Origin: Emcibacter nanhaiensis
Lineage (GTDB): Bacteria; Pseudomonadota; Alphaproteobacteria; Sphingomonadales; Emcibacteraceae
DNA: 64,000 nucleotides
Direction: 5' to 3'
NCBI RefSeq assembly: GCF_006385175.1
Contig: NZ_VFIY01000004.1
Span: 186,001-250,000, forward strand
The notes under the pieces are model-generated. The model was given only the letters and a program-made list of their open reading frames with translations, had not been told where the DNA came from and did no database searches. Each line of letters opens with the position of its first letter. The stretch's first letter is position 1. Shown here piece after piece: positions 46,001-55,078 of this stretch. The translations under genes and the position numbers were made by a program.

Positions 46001-48302
46001 CGGCAAGAAAGTGTTGCTGACCATTGCCGCCGTCGATGAAGGGATTCTGCAGTTGACCAAATTCAACAGCCCGCAGCCGGAGAATTACTTCCTCGGCAAG
46101 CGCAGCCTCGGCCTCAGCATTCATGACCTTTACGGCCGCCTGATCAAGGCCGTGGACGGAGTCGAGGGCAAGCTGCGCACTGGCGGTGGTGTAGAGTTGG
46201 CCCCAGAACCATTCTTAGAACAGGTCGTCGTTACCGCCAGAAAACGCTCCGACAATGAGGCCGGCGTGCAGACCAAGACCAGCCGTACGGTGGCGCTCTA
46301 CACCCGGGAAGTAAGTCTGAATAAGGAGGGAGAAGGCGAAGTGACCCTCGACCTGCCGGATTTTGCCGGCCGGTTGCGGCTGATGGCTGTGGCCTACGGC
46401 GAAGAAGTAATCGGTTCCGGCGAGGAGCAGCTGGTGGTCCGCGATCCGGTGGTGGCCTCCATGATCCTGCCGCGCTTCCTCGCCCCCGGCGACATGACGG
46501 AAACCAGCCTCAGCGTCCATAACCTGTCCGGGTCGGACAAGACCCTCAAGGTGAGCATGTCCGTTGACGGCGTGGTGACGGCACAGGGCTTTACCGGCGG
46601 AGAGATGAAGCTCGCCGACCGGGAACGCCATGAGGAAACCGTTCTCCTCACGGCACCCGATGCCGGGATCAGCACCATCACGCTGACAGTGGAAGGGGAC
46701 GGCTTCAGGCCGATCAAGCGGAGCTGGCAGATCGAAAGTCGCGCATCACAGCCCTATACCAGCGAGCGCACGATCGGCCTGATCGGGCCCGGCCAGACCT
46801 ATACCGTCAGGGACGACATCCTGTCACCTTATTACGATGCGACCGCGTCGCTGATGCTGACGGTCACCGACCGGCCGGACTTTGACGTGCCGGCGCTGCT
46901 GGACAGCCTCTATATGTATCCCTATGGCTGTGGCGAACAGACCACTTCCAAGGCGCTGCCTCTGCTCTATTATGGCAACCTGGCAGAGACCTGGCACAAG
47001 GCCTATAATCCGCAGAAATTGCGCCGCAATCTGGATGTCTCGATCCAGCGCCTGATCGATATGCAGACCGAAGACGGCGCCTTCGGGGTCTGGAACGCCT
47101 GGGGTGATCCGCATCCCTGGCTCACCGCCTATATCTTTGAATATCTGTCCCGGGCCAGGGAGCAGGGCCTGCATGTGCCCGACGCCGCCTATGAGCATGC
47201 CATGGAATGGCTGAAGGATTTCGCTGGCGACCGGGTCGATGATGATGAAACCCATATGAAGGCTTATGCCCTCTATGTGCTGGCCCGCATCGGCAAGGTC
47301 ACGGCCAGTGAAGTCCGCTATGCAGCCGATCATTATGCGGACAAGATGCCGACCCGGCTCGGCCTTGGCCATCTGGCCGCTGCCCTGGCTATCGTTGGCG
47401 AGCGGGACAAGGCGGAAAAGCTCTTTATCGAGGCGATCGGGCGACGGCGGGACCGGGAAAAATACTACAAGGACTATGGCTCCGACATTCGCGACAATGC
47501 CGCCCTGCTGGTGCTGATGCTGGAGAATATGCCGGGCCAGGAGCTTAAACTGAAGCTGGTGGATATGCTGGAAAACCAGTTCAGCAATCGCCGCTATTTC
47601 AGCACCCAGGAAAAAGCCTGGCTGGTGGTCGCCACTTATCACCTGACCCGGGGTAAACTGGGCGAAGGCTTTACCGTTACCCTCAACAGCCAGTCGTTTG
47701 ATGAGCGCTCCGAACCGCTGCGCCTGCAACTGCTGCCGAAGCACCTCGAGCGGGGTGTCACCCTCAAGAATGAGGAAGAGACGCCGCTGCGCCTGATCCA
47801 GTCGACCCGGGGCGTGCACAGGACGCCGCTGCCGGCGGAGGCGAACGGCATGGAGATCCGGCGGCAGTTCTTCACTTCCGACGGCCGCCCGGCGGACCTG
47901 GAAAATGTCCGGCAGAATGATCTGCTGACGGTGGTAATCGACGTCCGTCTCGACGGCAGCCGGACCTATGAAGGCCTGATTGTGGACTTGCTGCCCGCCG
48001 GGTTTGAGATCGAGACCCAGGCATTGGGTGGCGCGGAAGGCGTCGAGCTCAAAGACGTGGTCGAAGGCGGCCGCTATTCCGATAACTTCGAGTTCGAAGA
48101 CGACCGGGACGACCGTTATGTTGCCGCCTTCGACGGTGGTGGCTATTTCAGGCGGGACCGCTTCGTGGCCAGCTATGTGGTGCGGGCCGTGACCCCCGGC
48201 AGCTACACCGTGCCGGCTCCCTATGTGGAGGATATGTATAAACCGCAGTTCTTCGCCCGGGGCGAGATGGGCAAGCTGGTGATCCGCCGGAGAGGGGAAT
48301 AG
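43002..48302 (+). CDS. Bacterial alpha-2-macroglobulin family protein with thioester motif
   Basis: From ATG 43002, 5 bases after GGGGG, the protein has 1766 residues: a signal peptide (LFALLLILFPVAAFAQ), a helical N-terminal part, macroglobulin domains, the bait region, and a thioester domain with YGCGEQTT at 1308-1315 (reactive Cys1310, Gln1313). It should trap proteases in the periplasm, protecting the cell wall when breached, and works with PbpC encoded next. An odd feature is EQVVVTARKR at residues 1073-1082, which reads like the N-terminal TonB box of a TonB receptor. An in-frame ATG at 42990 has no ribosome site. An 802-residue antisense frame is a shadow. Confidence 0.95.
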   Translation: MAVVRLFALLLILFPVAAFAQSLGGERPYIDENYQVPDHSAQMEVILDRAQQILAIRDAMKAHKKLTEERARQSLAEAVKDMYVPTSLQDINSQYGEEISLAVNSKNVYIWERLARKYRGQGRLDEALGAAFGQYQRALSDNHKSDALQNMAEIYLARDENQDALNLYHLAVKASKGTRYTSNYQRLRERFFLLIRDVNVDAEQDVPRACINFSQDLQKELHPEDYVSLEGETDLDISVSKNQICLRGLSHGQSYTLLVKSGVPAANGLKLEEESKRSIRVPDRAQRVTFETASYVLGNSHNNLVPVTTVNMDSLSLELYMIHDRNLVNGLERGFTQDLNYYLTNEIRDDTGRKVWQGTVDIDNVKNREVKTLIPLNDILEREAKGVYILTAKRKSTGYRSQPEATQWLLVSDLGLTGFKGADGLHVFIRSLETAKPQSKVTVNLLARNNRILATAKTNSKGYARFPREAALGQGGDRPVMITAGRGDEDFNFLRLTSALDLSERGVEGRDMPDHYDAYLYTDRGVYRPGESVKLSALLRDLDAKAVGNSPLTFEVWTPDDTQLLATTLTGDELGGYALDIPLSAIARTGEYRVTVYLTDQLDSLGEATFQVEDFVPQRIRARMTSDDDMLEVGKAVSLDLQADFLYGAPAADLMTTTEPMIVPNNRPFEKFAAYKFGRHDDGFHRKELPPVEGNTDEDGKVKVSLTLDKLPETSLPLQVVFGAEVQDVGGRAVTAGYVLPVQGREVQVGLKSLITGTLSTGDKAAYEIVAVSRDGEPVAGRKVNYRIIREDYYYSWYMSSGYWRSRRSITEEIVASGDLLTGEDGRIKLEQELQDGRYRIEVADTDGSSEASLPFYVGWWRGSGQPDEPDQMEIALKEDDVADGDKLTAFIRAPFAGRAMINVVSHKLLKTMEVELPEEGREVSLKVDKAWGPGAYLMVTAYRPDGGEVTLLPFRTMGLKWFSINREKRQANVELEVPEYAQPRQKITLPVKLSGADVSGKKVLLTIAAVDEGILQLTKFNSPQPENYFLGKRSLGLSIHDLYGRLIKAVDGVEGKLRTGGGVELAPEPFLEQVVVTARKRSDNEAGVQTKTSRTVALYTREVSLNKEGEGEVTLDLPDFAGRLRLMAVAYGEEVIGSGEEQLVVRDPVVASMILPRFLAPGDMTETSLSVHNLSGSDKTLKVSMSVDGVVTAQGFTGGEMKLADRERHEETVLLTAPDAGISTITLTVEGDGFRPIKRSWQIESRASQPYTSERTIGLIGPGQTYTVRDDILSPYYDATASLMLTVTDRPDFDVPALLDSLYMYPYGCGEQTTSKALPLLYYGNLAETWHKAYNPQKLRRNLDVSIQRLIDMQTEDGAFGVWNAWGDPHPWLTAYIFEYLSRAREQGLHVPDAAYEHAMEWLKDFAGDRVDDDETHMKAYALYVLARIGKVTASEVRYAADHYADKMPTRLGLGHLAAALAIVGERDKAEKLFIEAIGRRRDREKYYKDYGSDIRDNAALLVLMLENMPGQELKLKLVDMLENQFSNRRYFSTQEKAWLVVATYHLTRGKLGEGFTVTLNSQSFDERSEPLRLQLLPKHLERGVTLKNEEETPLRLIQSTRGVHRTPLPAEANGMEIRRQFFTSDGRPADLENVRQNDLLTVVIDVRLDGSRTYEGLIVDLLPAGFEIETQALGGAEGVELKDVVEGGRYSDNFEFEDDRDDRYVAAFDGGGYFRRDRFVASYVVRAVTPGSYTVPAPYVEDMYKPQFFARGEMGKLVIRRRGE

Positions 48303-50447
48303 ATGAACCCGCGACTGCGGCATATCACCCTCTATGGGATCGGGATCAGCCTCGGGCTGGTCCTGAGCCTGTTTATCCTGGACCGGCTCTATGATCCGGA
48401 CCTAAGCCGTTACATCAACTTATCAACAGAAATTATTGATAAAAAAGGGGAAACGATCAGGATATTTTTGTCCGAGGACGGCTATGTCCGCCTTCCGGTC
48501 AAGGCCCGCGACGTCGACCCCACTTATCTCCGCATGCTTATCGCCTATGAGGACAAAAGGTTTTATGAGCATTCCGGTGTGGATTTCCTGGCCTTCGGCA
48601 GGGCTTTGTGGCAGGCGGCATCCAACGGCCGCATTGTCTCCGGCGGATCGACCCTGACCATGCAGGTGGCGCGGCTGCTGGAGCCGCGGCCACGCACGCT
48701 AGCGGCCAAACTGAAGGAGATGTTCCGCGCCTGGCAGCTGGAACGCCGCTTCAGTAAAGAGGAAATCCTGTCCATCTACCTGACCGTCGCCCCTTACGGC
48801 GGTAACAGGGAAGGGGTAAGGGCCGCGAGTCTGGCCTATTTTGACCGGCCGCCAACCAGGCTGACCCTGTCCGAAGCGGCCCTGCTGGTGGCCTTGCCCC
48901 AGTCCCCGGCGGCGGTGCGGCCGGACCGCCACCCGGACCGCGCCCGCCAGGCCCGCAACAAAGTTCTGGATCGGGTGCGCGAGACCGGGGAGTTTGATCC
49001 GGACCTGATCCGGATTGCCCTGGCCGACAAGATGCTGGTGGAGAATGCGCCTTTGCCGTTCATGGCGCCGCACCTGACCCGGCGGTTGAAAAATGAAAGT
49101 GCTGACGCTCAGGTGCAAAGCTTCCTTGACCGGGGCCTGCAGAAACATCTGGAGCAAAGCCTGCGCGCTTATAAAAGGACTTTAAATGACGGCATGACGG
49201 CGGCGGTGCTGATCGTCGACAATCGAAGCCGGCAAGTCCTGGCCTATGCCGGGTCCGCAGACCTGACCGATGACAAAAGCGATGGCTATGTGGATATGGT
49301 GCAGGCCATTCGCTCGCCGGGCTCCACCCTGAAGCCATTCATCTATGGCATGGCCTTCGACCGGGGCATTGCTCATCCGGAGACCCTGATCCATGATGCG
49401 CCGACGGTTTTCGGCAACAGCTACGCCCCGTCCAATTTCATGGATCGCCATTACGGGGATGTGACCATCAGGGAGTCCCTGCAGCGGTCGCTCAATGTGC
49501 CGGCGGTGCTGGCGCTGGACCGGGTCGGGCCGGTTTCTTTTATCGAGCGCTTGCGCCGCCATGACATCACCATGAAGCTTCCCGGAGTGGAAGAAAGACC
49601 GGGCCTGGCCGTGGCCCTGGGCGGGGTCGGCACAAGTCTCGAAGACCTGGTCAGGCTTTATGCCGCCATTGCCGATGACGGCCTGGTTCGCCCGTTGGGG
49701 TATGAGGCGGGTAGGGCGGAAGCGCCGGTGCTGGCGGACCCGATCCTGGGGCAGCGGAGCCGGGAACGGCTGGCGCAGATCCTGCGCCACGTCTCGCCGC
49801 CGGCGCATCTGTTGCCGGAGAGCTTTTTGGCCAAGCGCCGCAACATCGCCTTCAAGACCGGAACGTCCTATGGCTTCCGCGATGCCTGGGCGATCGGCTA
49901 TACCCGCGATCATACCATAGGCGTCTGGATCGGCCGGCCGGACGGCCAGCCCAATCCCGGCTTTTACGGCTCCAATGCGGCGGCGCCGCTGTTGTTTGAA
50001 TTGTTTGACTTTTTTGATGACAACCAGCCGGCCCACGGTGATCCGGTGGCGGAAATCCATACCGCCAACAAAGACCTGCCGCCGGGCCTGCAGCGACTGA
50101 CCCTGGCCGGACAGAGGATGAAATGGTCCAGGGAAACACCGCCCATCAGTTTCACCTATCCTTACCACGAAGCTGTTTTGCTTCTGCCGCCGGGGGGGCA
50201 GGGCCTCGAACTGGAGGTCAAGGGCGGCACCTATCCGCTGACCTGGGTGATCAACGGAGAGATTGTTGCCCGCGGCCGGGACAGCCGGCGCCTGCTGTGG
50301 CAACCTGCCGGAGCAGGCTTTCACCATGCCCATGTCATTGATGCGGAGGGGCGGCGGGCCAATGTTGATTTTCGCACGGTTGCGACTGTCTCGGCTGCTT
50401 TGACCGGGCAGAGGGTCCACAGCGAAATTCCTGGAAGGAATTGGTAA
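48303..50447 (+). CDS. pbpC: Penicillin-binding protein 1C
   Basis: The 714-residue bifunctional enzyme has an N-terminal anchor (LYGIGISLGLVLSLFILDRLY), a GT51 transglycosylase domain (AYEDKRFYEHSGVD with the catalytic Glu; GGSTLTMQVARLL), a transpeptidase with the SxxK serine in SPGSTLKPF near residue 343 and KTGTSYGFRDAW near 519, and a C-terminal PbpC-specific beta domain. It polymerises peptidoglycan in the periplasm, probably for repair. The ATG follows the macroglobulin stop directly, with the conserved A2M-pbpC pairing. Confidence 0.97.
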   Translation: MNPRLRHITLYGIGISLGLVLSLFILDRLYDPDLSRYINLSTEIIDKKGETIRIFLSEDGYVRLPVKARDVDPTYLRMLIAYEDKRFYEHSGVDFLAFGRALWQAASNGRIVSGGSTLTMQVARLLEPRPRTLAAKLKEMFRAWQLERRFSKEEILSIYLTVAPYGGNREGVRAASLAYFDRPPTRLTLSEAALLVALPQSPAAVRPDRHPDRARQARNKVLDRVRETGEFDPDLIRIALADKMLVENAPLPFMAPHLTRRLKNESADAQVQSFLDRGLQKHLEQSLRAYKRTLNDGMTAAVLIVDNRSRQVLAYAGSADLTDDKSDGYVDMVQAIRSPGSTLKPFIYGMAFDRGIAHPETLIHDAPTVFGNSYAPSNFMDRHYGDVTIRESLQRSLNVPAVLALDRVGPVSFIERLRRHDITMKLPGVEERPGLAVALGGVGTSLEDLVRLYAAIADDGLVRPLGYEAGRAEAPVLADPILGQRSRERLAQILRHVSPPAHLLPESFLAKRRNIAFKTGTSYGFRDAWAIGYTRDHTIGVWIGRPDGQPNPGFYGSNAAAPLLFELFDFFDDNQPAHGDPVAEIHTANKDLPPGLQRLTLAGQRMKWSRETPPISFTYPYHEAVLLLPPGGQGLELEVKGGTYPLTWVINGEIVARGRDSRRLLWQPAGAGFHHAHVIDAEGRRANVDFRTVATVSAALTGQRVHSEIPGRNW

Positions 50448-50525
50448 CGTATTGTATATGCATATAAAATAGAGATAATATATGAAGAAACCGATCTGGA
50501 AAATATTTATTATTAATATTGCTTC

Positions 50526-50540
50526 TGATAATCATTATTA
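50526..50540. promoter_or_regulatory. Fur box of the siderophore receptor operon
   Basis: TGATAATCATTATTA matches the 7-1-7 Fur consensus (TGATAAT-N-ATTATCA) with one mismatch and lies 44 bases upstream of the receptor start, where bound Fur-Fe(II) would block transcription. Iron-repressed expression of the receptor and the membrane genes behind it is therefore expected. Confidence 0.85.
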
Positions 50541-50581
50541 ATATAGTTCCGCAGAATCGACTCCAGAGGAAGGAACTATAT
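50541..50581 (+). promoter_or_regulatory. Inverted repeat enclosing the receptor ribosome site
   Basis: ATATAGTTCC at 50541-50550 and GGAACTATAT at 50572-50581 are perfect 10-base complements. The 21-base loop and the 3' arm hold the ribosome site AGAGGAAGG (50565-50573), just before ATG 50584. If transcribed, the hairpin would partly cover the ribosome site; translational control is inferred. Confidence 0.5.
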
Positions 50582-50583
50582 TT

Positions 50584-52707
50584 ATGTTTAAACGCTATCT
50601 TGCGGCGTCCTGTGCCGTAGCCGCATTAACTGTCGGCAGTCATTCTGCCTCAGCAGCTGAAACAAGCTATCAGGACGATGATGATCGTGCCATCGAAACC
50701 ATTAACGTAGTGGCGCACAAGCTGACCGAGCTCGAAACTGAAAACAACGGCGGGGCCCTGGGGAAACGCCCGGTACTGGAGACCCCTTTTTCGGTGGATT
50801 TGATTTCGTTGGAGGATATGGAAATCCGCCAGGTGAATACGCTGGACAGCCTGTTCAGCCGTGAAGCCTCTGTCTCCATCGACGGCAGCGCCTACAGCAC
50901 CTTTGGGGCAACTGTTCGCGTGCGGGGTTTGCCGCTGGACTACACCAACAGTTTCAAAATCAACGGCATGTCCATCAACAACTTCAGCGGCGAATTGCCC
51001 TATGAAGCCTTTGAACAGGTCACGCTTCTGAAGGGGGCGACCGGCTTTATGTACGGTATGGCGGCGCCCGGCGGTACAGTGAACTATGTGACCAAAAAGC
51101 CGGTTGCCGATCTGCTGAGCGTTGATTTCGGCATTCGCAGCGACAGTGTGCTCAGCGGTCATCTGGATGCGGGCACCAGACTGGGTGATCATGAGCAGTA
51201 TGGCTTTCGGGTCAATCTGGTGAAGGAGAACGGCAATACCTACCTGGACGAGGGGAAAATTGACCGTGAGACAGCGGCGCTGGCGTTTGATGCCCATCTG
51301 ACAGAGTCGCTTTACTGGACGGTGGACCTGATGTACAGCGATCGTCTGACAGAGAATTCATGGACGGTGATGAATAACTCCATGGACAGCAGCGAACCGC
51401 TGCCGGATACCGTAGACGGCAACCGTAGTATCGGCGTTGACGGGACTTTCGACAGTTACAAGAATCTGGTCGCTATCACCAGCCTGAACTGGGACATCAA
51501 TGACAACTGGAACGCCCGCCTGGAATATGACTATTCCGAGAATGACACCCGCTGGGTGAAAACCCTGGCGTATCTGCTGAATGGTGCGGGTGACGTCTCA
51601 CTGGCTTTGTATGACCAGTATTTCGACGTCAATTACAGTCAGGTCCAGGCTATTGTGAACGGTGAATTTGAAACCGGTGGCTTGACACATAATGTGGTGC
51701 TGGGGGCATCCTACCAGAAGGCCACCACTTATCGAAATGACCCTAATCGGAGAGTTACCTGGGGATACGGTGTCGATAATCTGTTTAACCCGGTAGACCT
51801 GCCGGCTTATAGTTCGACCCTGGAAGAAGACCTGTCCATGGCTTGGACTGACACGCAAAGGTCGGCGTTTGTCAGCGATGCGATCGAGTTTTCAGAGAAG
51901 TGGGAAGTGCTGTTCGGTCTGAGGGCTAACGAAATTGAGCATACGCCCAGCGATTATTTCTCCGCCTTTCATGATGACTATAAAGATACTGCGGTAAGTC
52001 CCACAGCCGCGCTGATGTTCAAGCCTAACTCGAAAACAATCTATTATGTGAGCTTTGTCGAATCCTTCGAAGGTTCCACCTCTGCAGTCGGCGAAAGCTA
52101 TGCAAATGCAAACGAGCTTCTGCCGCCGCTGAAGAGCAAACAGTATGAGCTCGGTATGAAAACAGCAGGGGATGGCTGGTCCGTTACTCTTGCACTGTTC
52201 CGGATTGAACGCGGGGCCGAGATCGTAACTGCAGACAATTACCTGGTCCAGGATGGTAATACCCTCTACCAAGGGCTTGAATTCAGTGGTGCCGCGGAGG
52301 TTACCGAAAATTTGTCGCTTTATGGCGATGTGATGCTGCTGGATACCGAGTATGACAAGACCAATAGTGCGATCGAAGGCAACGATGTGGCCGGGGCACC
52401 CAAGCAGCAGGTCAGTTTGCAGCTCAACTATGTGGTTGATGCCCTACCCGGTCTGACCCTCAACCTGGGGGGCAAATATCATGGCAAGACAAAACTGGAT
52501 GCTGCCAATGTCTGGGAACTGCCGGCCTATACCGTGATCTATAGCGGGGCGAGTTACAGTACAACGCTGGCCGGTAATGCCATTACTCTGATTGGTACGA
52601 TAGATAACCTGTTCGACAAGCAATACTGGGCCGTGGGCGATGCCTATGGCGGCCTGCGTATCGGTGAACCGCGCACCTTTGCCTTCAAGGTGAAAGCGGA
52701 CTTCTAG
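50584..52707 (+). CDS. TonB-dependent siderophore receptor
   Basis: The 707-residue protein has a signal peptide (YLAASCAVAALTVGSHSASA), a TonB-box-like TINVVAHK, a plug with TPFSVDLISLEDM, YTNSFKINGMSINNFSGELPYEAFEQVTLLKGATGFMYGMAAPGGTVNYVTK, and a barrel ending FKVKADF. The plug signature GxxGxxYGxxxPGGxVNxVTK is typical of ferric-siderophore receptors. A Fur box precedes it. It is followed by two small membrane proteins and a PepSY protein, the arrangement of siderophore uptake/reduction operons. The exact siderophore is unknown. Confidence 0.95.
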   Translation: MFKRYLAASCAVAALTVGSHSASAAETSYQDDDDRAIETINVVAHKLTELETENNGGALGKRPVLETPFSVDLISLEDMEIRQVNTLDSLFSREASVSIDGSAYSTFGATVRVRGLPLDYTNSFKINGMSINNFSGELPYEAFEQVTLLKGATGFMYGMAAPGGTVNYVTKKPVADLLSVDFGIRSDSVLSGHLDAGTRLGDHEQYGFRVNLVKENGNTYLDEGKIDRETAALAFDAHLTESLYWTVDLMYSDRLTENSWTVMNNSMDSSEPLPDTVDGNRSIGVDGTFDSYKNLVAITSLNWDINDNWNARLEYDYSENDTRWVKTLAYLLNGAGDVSLALYDQYFDVNYSQVQAIVNGEFETGGLTHNVVLGASYQKATTYRNDPNRRVTWGYGVDNLFNPVDLPAYSSTLEEDLSMAWTDTQRSAFVSDAIEFSEKWEVLFGLRANEIEHTPSDYFSAFHDDYKDTAVSPTAALMFKPNSKTIYYVSFVESFEGSTSAVGESYANANELLPPLKSKQYELGMKTAGDGWSVTLALFRIERGAEIVTADNYLVQDGNTLYQGLEFSGAAEVTENLSLYGDVMLLDTEYDKTNSAIEGNDVAGAPKQQVSLQLNYVVDALPGLTLNLGGKYHGKTKLDAANVWELPAYTVIYSGASYSTTLAGNAITLIGTIDNLFDKQYWAVGDAYGGLRIGEPRTFAFKVKADF

Positions 52708-52802
52708 GTGAGCCCCAAGCCGGAAGACAACCCATGGCCACTCAAGATCTCCAGTCTGCAGTGGCCATGGCGTCCACTAGTCCCGTATCGAAGGATGAGA
52801 AG

Positions 52803-53072
52803 ATGTATATATTTTTTCTGGCCGCCGTCATCATCGGAATAACCGGCGCGGTCGTTCTGTATCTTGGTTCCCCGCATCAGCGGTTACTGCAGCGGAAGTT
52901 AACACAAAAATCAAGCATCGCCGCCGGCACAGGTGGTCTTGTCCTGTCGCTCATTCTGTTCGGAAAGGCGGTGTCCCCGCTGACCGCTATCTTCTGTCTT
53001 TTTGTCTTGATGATGCTGGTCTGGTCAGTGCTGCCTTTTGTGGCGTTTCTGAAGAGGGAAGAGGGGAACTAA
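52803..53072 (+). CDS. Small membrane protein, DUF3325-like
   Basis: ATG 52803 has AAGGA with a 7-base spacer, giving 89 residues; the open frame starts at 52734 but without a good site. Three hydrophobic helices (FFLAAVIIGITGAVVLYL; AAGTGGLVLSLILFG; AIFCLFVLMMLVWSVLPFVAF) and a short basic loop after the first (SPHQRLLQRKL) resemble DUF3325 proteins, which are encoded between TonB siderophore receptors and PepSY proteins. A role in iron-siderophore handling is inferred from context. The next gene starts 4 bases after the stop. Confidence 0.7.
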   Translation: MYIFFLAAVIIGITGAVVLYLGSPHQRLLQRKLTQKSSIAAGTGGLVLSLILFGKAVSPLTAIFCLFVLMMLVWSVLPFVAFLKREEGN

Positions 53073-53076
53073 TCAG

Positions 53077-53376
53077 ATGACTGTCGAAGAAAAACTGAGC
53101 AGCGGGAACTGGTTTGGCAAGGTGTCGGCCGCGGTAATTCTGGGCTTCCTGTTGTCCATCGGATTGACCGGTCTGGTCGGCCAGATAACTGTCGGCGGAT
53201 TGCCGGGCGACGCAAACAAGGTTCAGTTCACCATGTGGATGACGGCGCCCATCTGGATCGCCTTGCTCGGGAGTTGTTTTCTGTTCAGAACCGGGCTTCG
53301 GGCCTGGCTTGGGCTCGGCGCAGCCAATGTTGTTTGTTACGGTCTGCTGTTTGGCGGGCGATTTATTTTGGGGTAG
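53077..53376 (+). CDS. Small membrane protein, DUF3649-like iron-uptake partner
   Basis: The 99-residue protein has three hydrophobic segments (VSAAVILGFLLSIGLTGLVG; MWMTAPIWIALLGSCFLF; GAANVVCYGLLFGGRFIL). Its size, the WMTAPIWIALLG helix and its place directly before a PepSY protein suit DUF3649-type proteins of siderophore operons. No catalytic motif is visible. GAGGGGAAC precedes the start. The reading frame of the PepSY ORF overlaps this gene upstream, but its real start is after this stop. Confidence 0.7.
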   Translation: MTVEEKLSSGNWFGKVSAAVILGFLLSIGLTGLVGQITVGGLPGDANKVQFTMWMTAPIWIALLGSCFLFRTGLRAWLGLGAANVVCYGLLFGGRFILG

Positions 53377-53387
53377 GAGCTGGTTCC

Positions 53388-54992
53388 ATGCGTACCGATA
53401 TCGTCAAAATGTATAAGGATGTCCACACCTGGACGGGGATCATCAGCGGTCTTTTTCTGTTCATCGCCTTTTATGCCGGTGCCATTACCATGTTTGAGAA
53501 GCAGCTTGATCAGTGGTCGTCTCCCCCGGTGGAATTTTCCGATCCGCCTTCGCTGGAGCAGACGCAGAAACTAGTGGACATGACACTGGCGGCCCGGCCG
53601 GAGGCGCGCGGAAATTATGAGATACATCTTCGACCAGGCCCGCAGATGCCGGCGCGTCTGAGCTGGTCGGTGCCGCTGGACGGCGAGAGGGGGCGCCACG
53701 CGAAACATATCACCTATGTTTCTTCCCTGACCGAAGCAGGGGAGCTGCGGGTCAGCGAGTATCAAAAGTCAGGGTTGGCCAATTTCATCGATATCCTGCA
53801 TGAACAGGTAGGTCTTCCTTTCGATCACGAGATAGTTATGCCGGTGACCGGTATCGTGGCGCTGCTCTATGCAGTTGCCCTGATTTCGGGCGTTATTGTG
53901 CTTGTGCCGAGCCTGATCAAGGATCTTTTCGCCCTTCGGGTAGGGAAAAACATGAAGCGTATGTGGCTCGACAGCCATAATATACTCGGACTGTTCAGCC
54001 TGCCGTTCCATATGGTTATGGCCTTTACCTCGGTTATTTTTGCTTTTCATGACGAGATTTACGACGTTCAGGATCAGTTGCTCTATGGCGGAACCCTGGA
54101 AAATGTCTGGCGCGGAGCGAATGTTGCGCCGCTTCATTCTCCTGAAGATACAACGACACTTGCCCCGTCCGAGTTAGTCAAACGGATTCGGGAACAGGCG
54201 CCGGGCTTCGAGCCGTTTCATCTGCATTATCTGGGAGCGGAAAACGGCAGAGGCGTGGTCCGTGCCGAGGGAACAGACCCCCGAAATATCGTGCCGCGGG
54301 CCAATGGCGGATTTGCCATAGTCGATCCCTACAGCGGCAATCTTGTCGACACGGATTTGCTGCCGGGGCATCAGGAAGGCTGGATTGTGCCGGTAACCAG
54401 TTTCTTTACCCTGCATTTCGGCAGCTATGGCGGGACGCCGGTACGCTGGGGCTATTTCATCCTGGGAATGGCTGGCGCTCTGCTGTTTTATACCGGCAAC
54501 CTGTTGTGGATCGAGAGCCGGCGGAAAAAGGAACGCCGGAATAGCGGACCGGTAACGCAATGCAGGAACACGCGCCTGATGGGGAGTCTGACTGTCGGGG
54601 TGTGCCTCGGCTGTGTTTGCGGGATTTCTCTGATCCTGGCAGCGGCCAAATGGGCGCCGCTGCTGATGTCATCACCCGGCGAATGGTATGTCTGGCTCTA
54701 TTATGCCATGTTCATAGTGGCGATTGCGCTCTCCTTTGTGCTGGGTGCAGCACAGGCGTCAATTGTGCTGCTGTGGGCTGCGGCGGTCCTGACGGCACTG
54801 GTTCCCTTGAGCAGCCTGACCGGTTTCCTGTTCGGTGCCACATGGCATTATGGCGGAAACGGCGTCGTCAGCGTGGATATCGTGGCCTGCCTGGGGGCCG
54901 GAATATTTGCTTTTATGGCGCTATCTGTGTCACGCCGGAGACGGACTGGTCCCCGGGACAGTATCTGGGCGAAACCAGCCACCAGTCCCTGA
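53388..54992 (+). CDS. PepSY-associated membrane protein (siderophore-iron reductase type)
   Basis: AGGAG with an 8-base spacer supports ATG 53388, giving 534 residues. The opening KMYKDVHTWTGIISGLFLFIAFYAGAITMF has the typical first helix of PepSY_TM proteins with the HTW/HxxxG histidine, and later HNILGLFSLPFHMVMAFTSVI adds another His-bearing helix. A large periplasmic part lies between. Members of this group reduce ferric siderophores at the inner membrane with haem bound by the helix histidines; that role here is an inference. About seven helices are predicted in all. It ends the Fur-controlled operon. Confidence 0.88.
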   Translation: MRTDIVKMYKDVHTWTGIISGLFLFIAFYAGAITMFEKQLDQWSSPPVEFSDPPSLEQTQKLVDMTLAARPEARGNYEIHLRPGPQMPARLSWSVPLDGERGRHAKHITYVSSLTEAGELRVSEYQKSGLANFIDILHEQVGLPFDHEIVMPVTGIVALLYAVALISGVIVLVPSLIKDLFALRVGKNMKRMWLDSHNILGLFSLPFHMVMAFTSVIFAFHDEIYDVQDQLLYGGTLENVWRGANVAPLHSPEDTTTLAPSELVKRIREQAPGFEPFHLHYLGAENGRGVVRAEGTDPRNIVPRANGGFAIVDPYSGNLVDTDLLPGHQEGWIVPVTSFFTLHFGSYGGTPVRWGYFILGMAGALLFYTGNLLWIESRRKKERRNSGPVTQCRNTRLMGSLTVGVCLGCVCGISLILAAAKWAPLLMSSPGEWYVWLYYAMFIVAIALSFVLGAAQASIVLLWAAAVLTALVPLSSLTGFLFGATWHYGGNGVVSVDIVACLGAGIFAFMALSVSRRRRTGPRDSIWAKPATSP

Positions 54993-55078
54993 TGGTTTTG
55001 CAGCACACTCTCGGGCTTTGCAAGTCTGGCAGGTAAAGCTATTTTATTAGGGAAATAAAAATACTGGACCTGCAAAAG

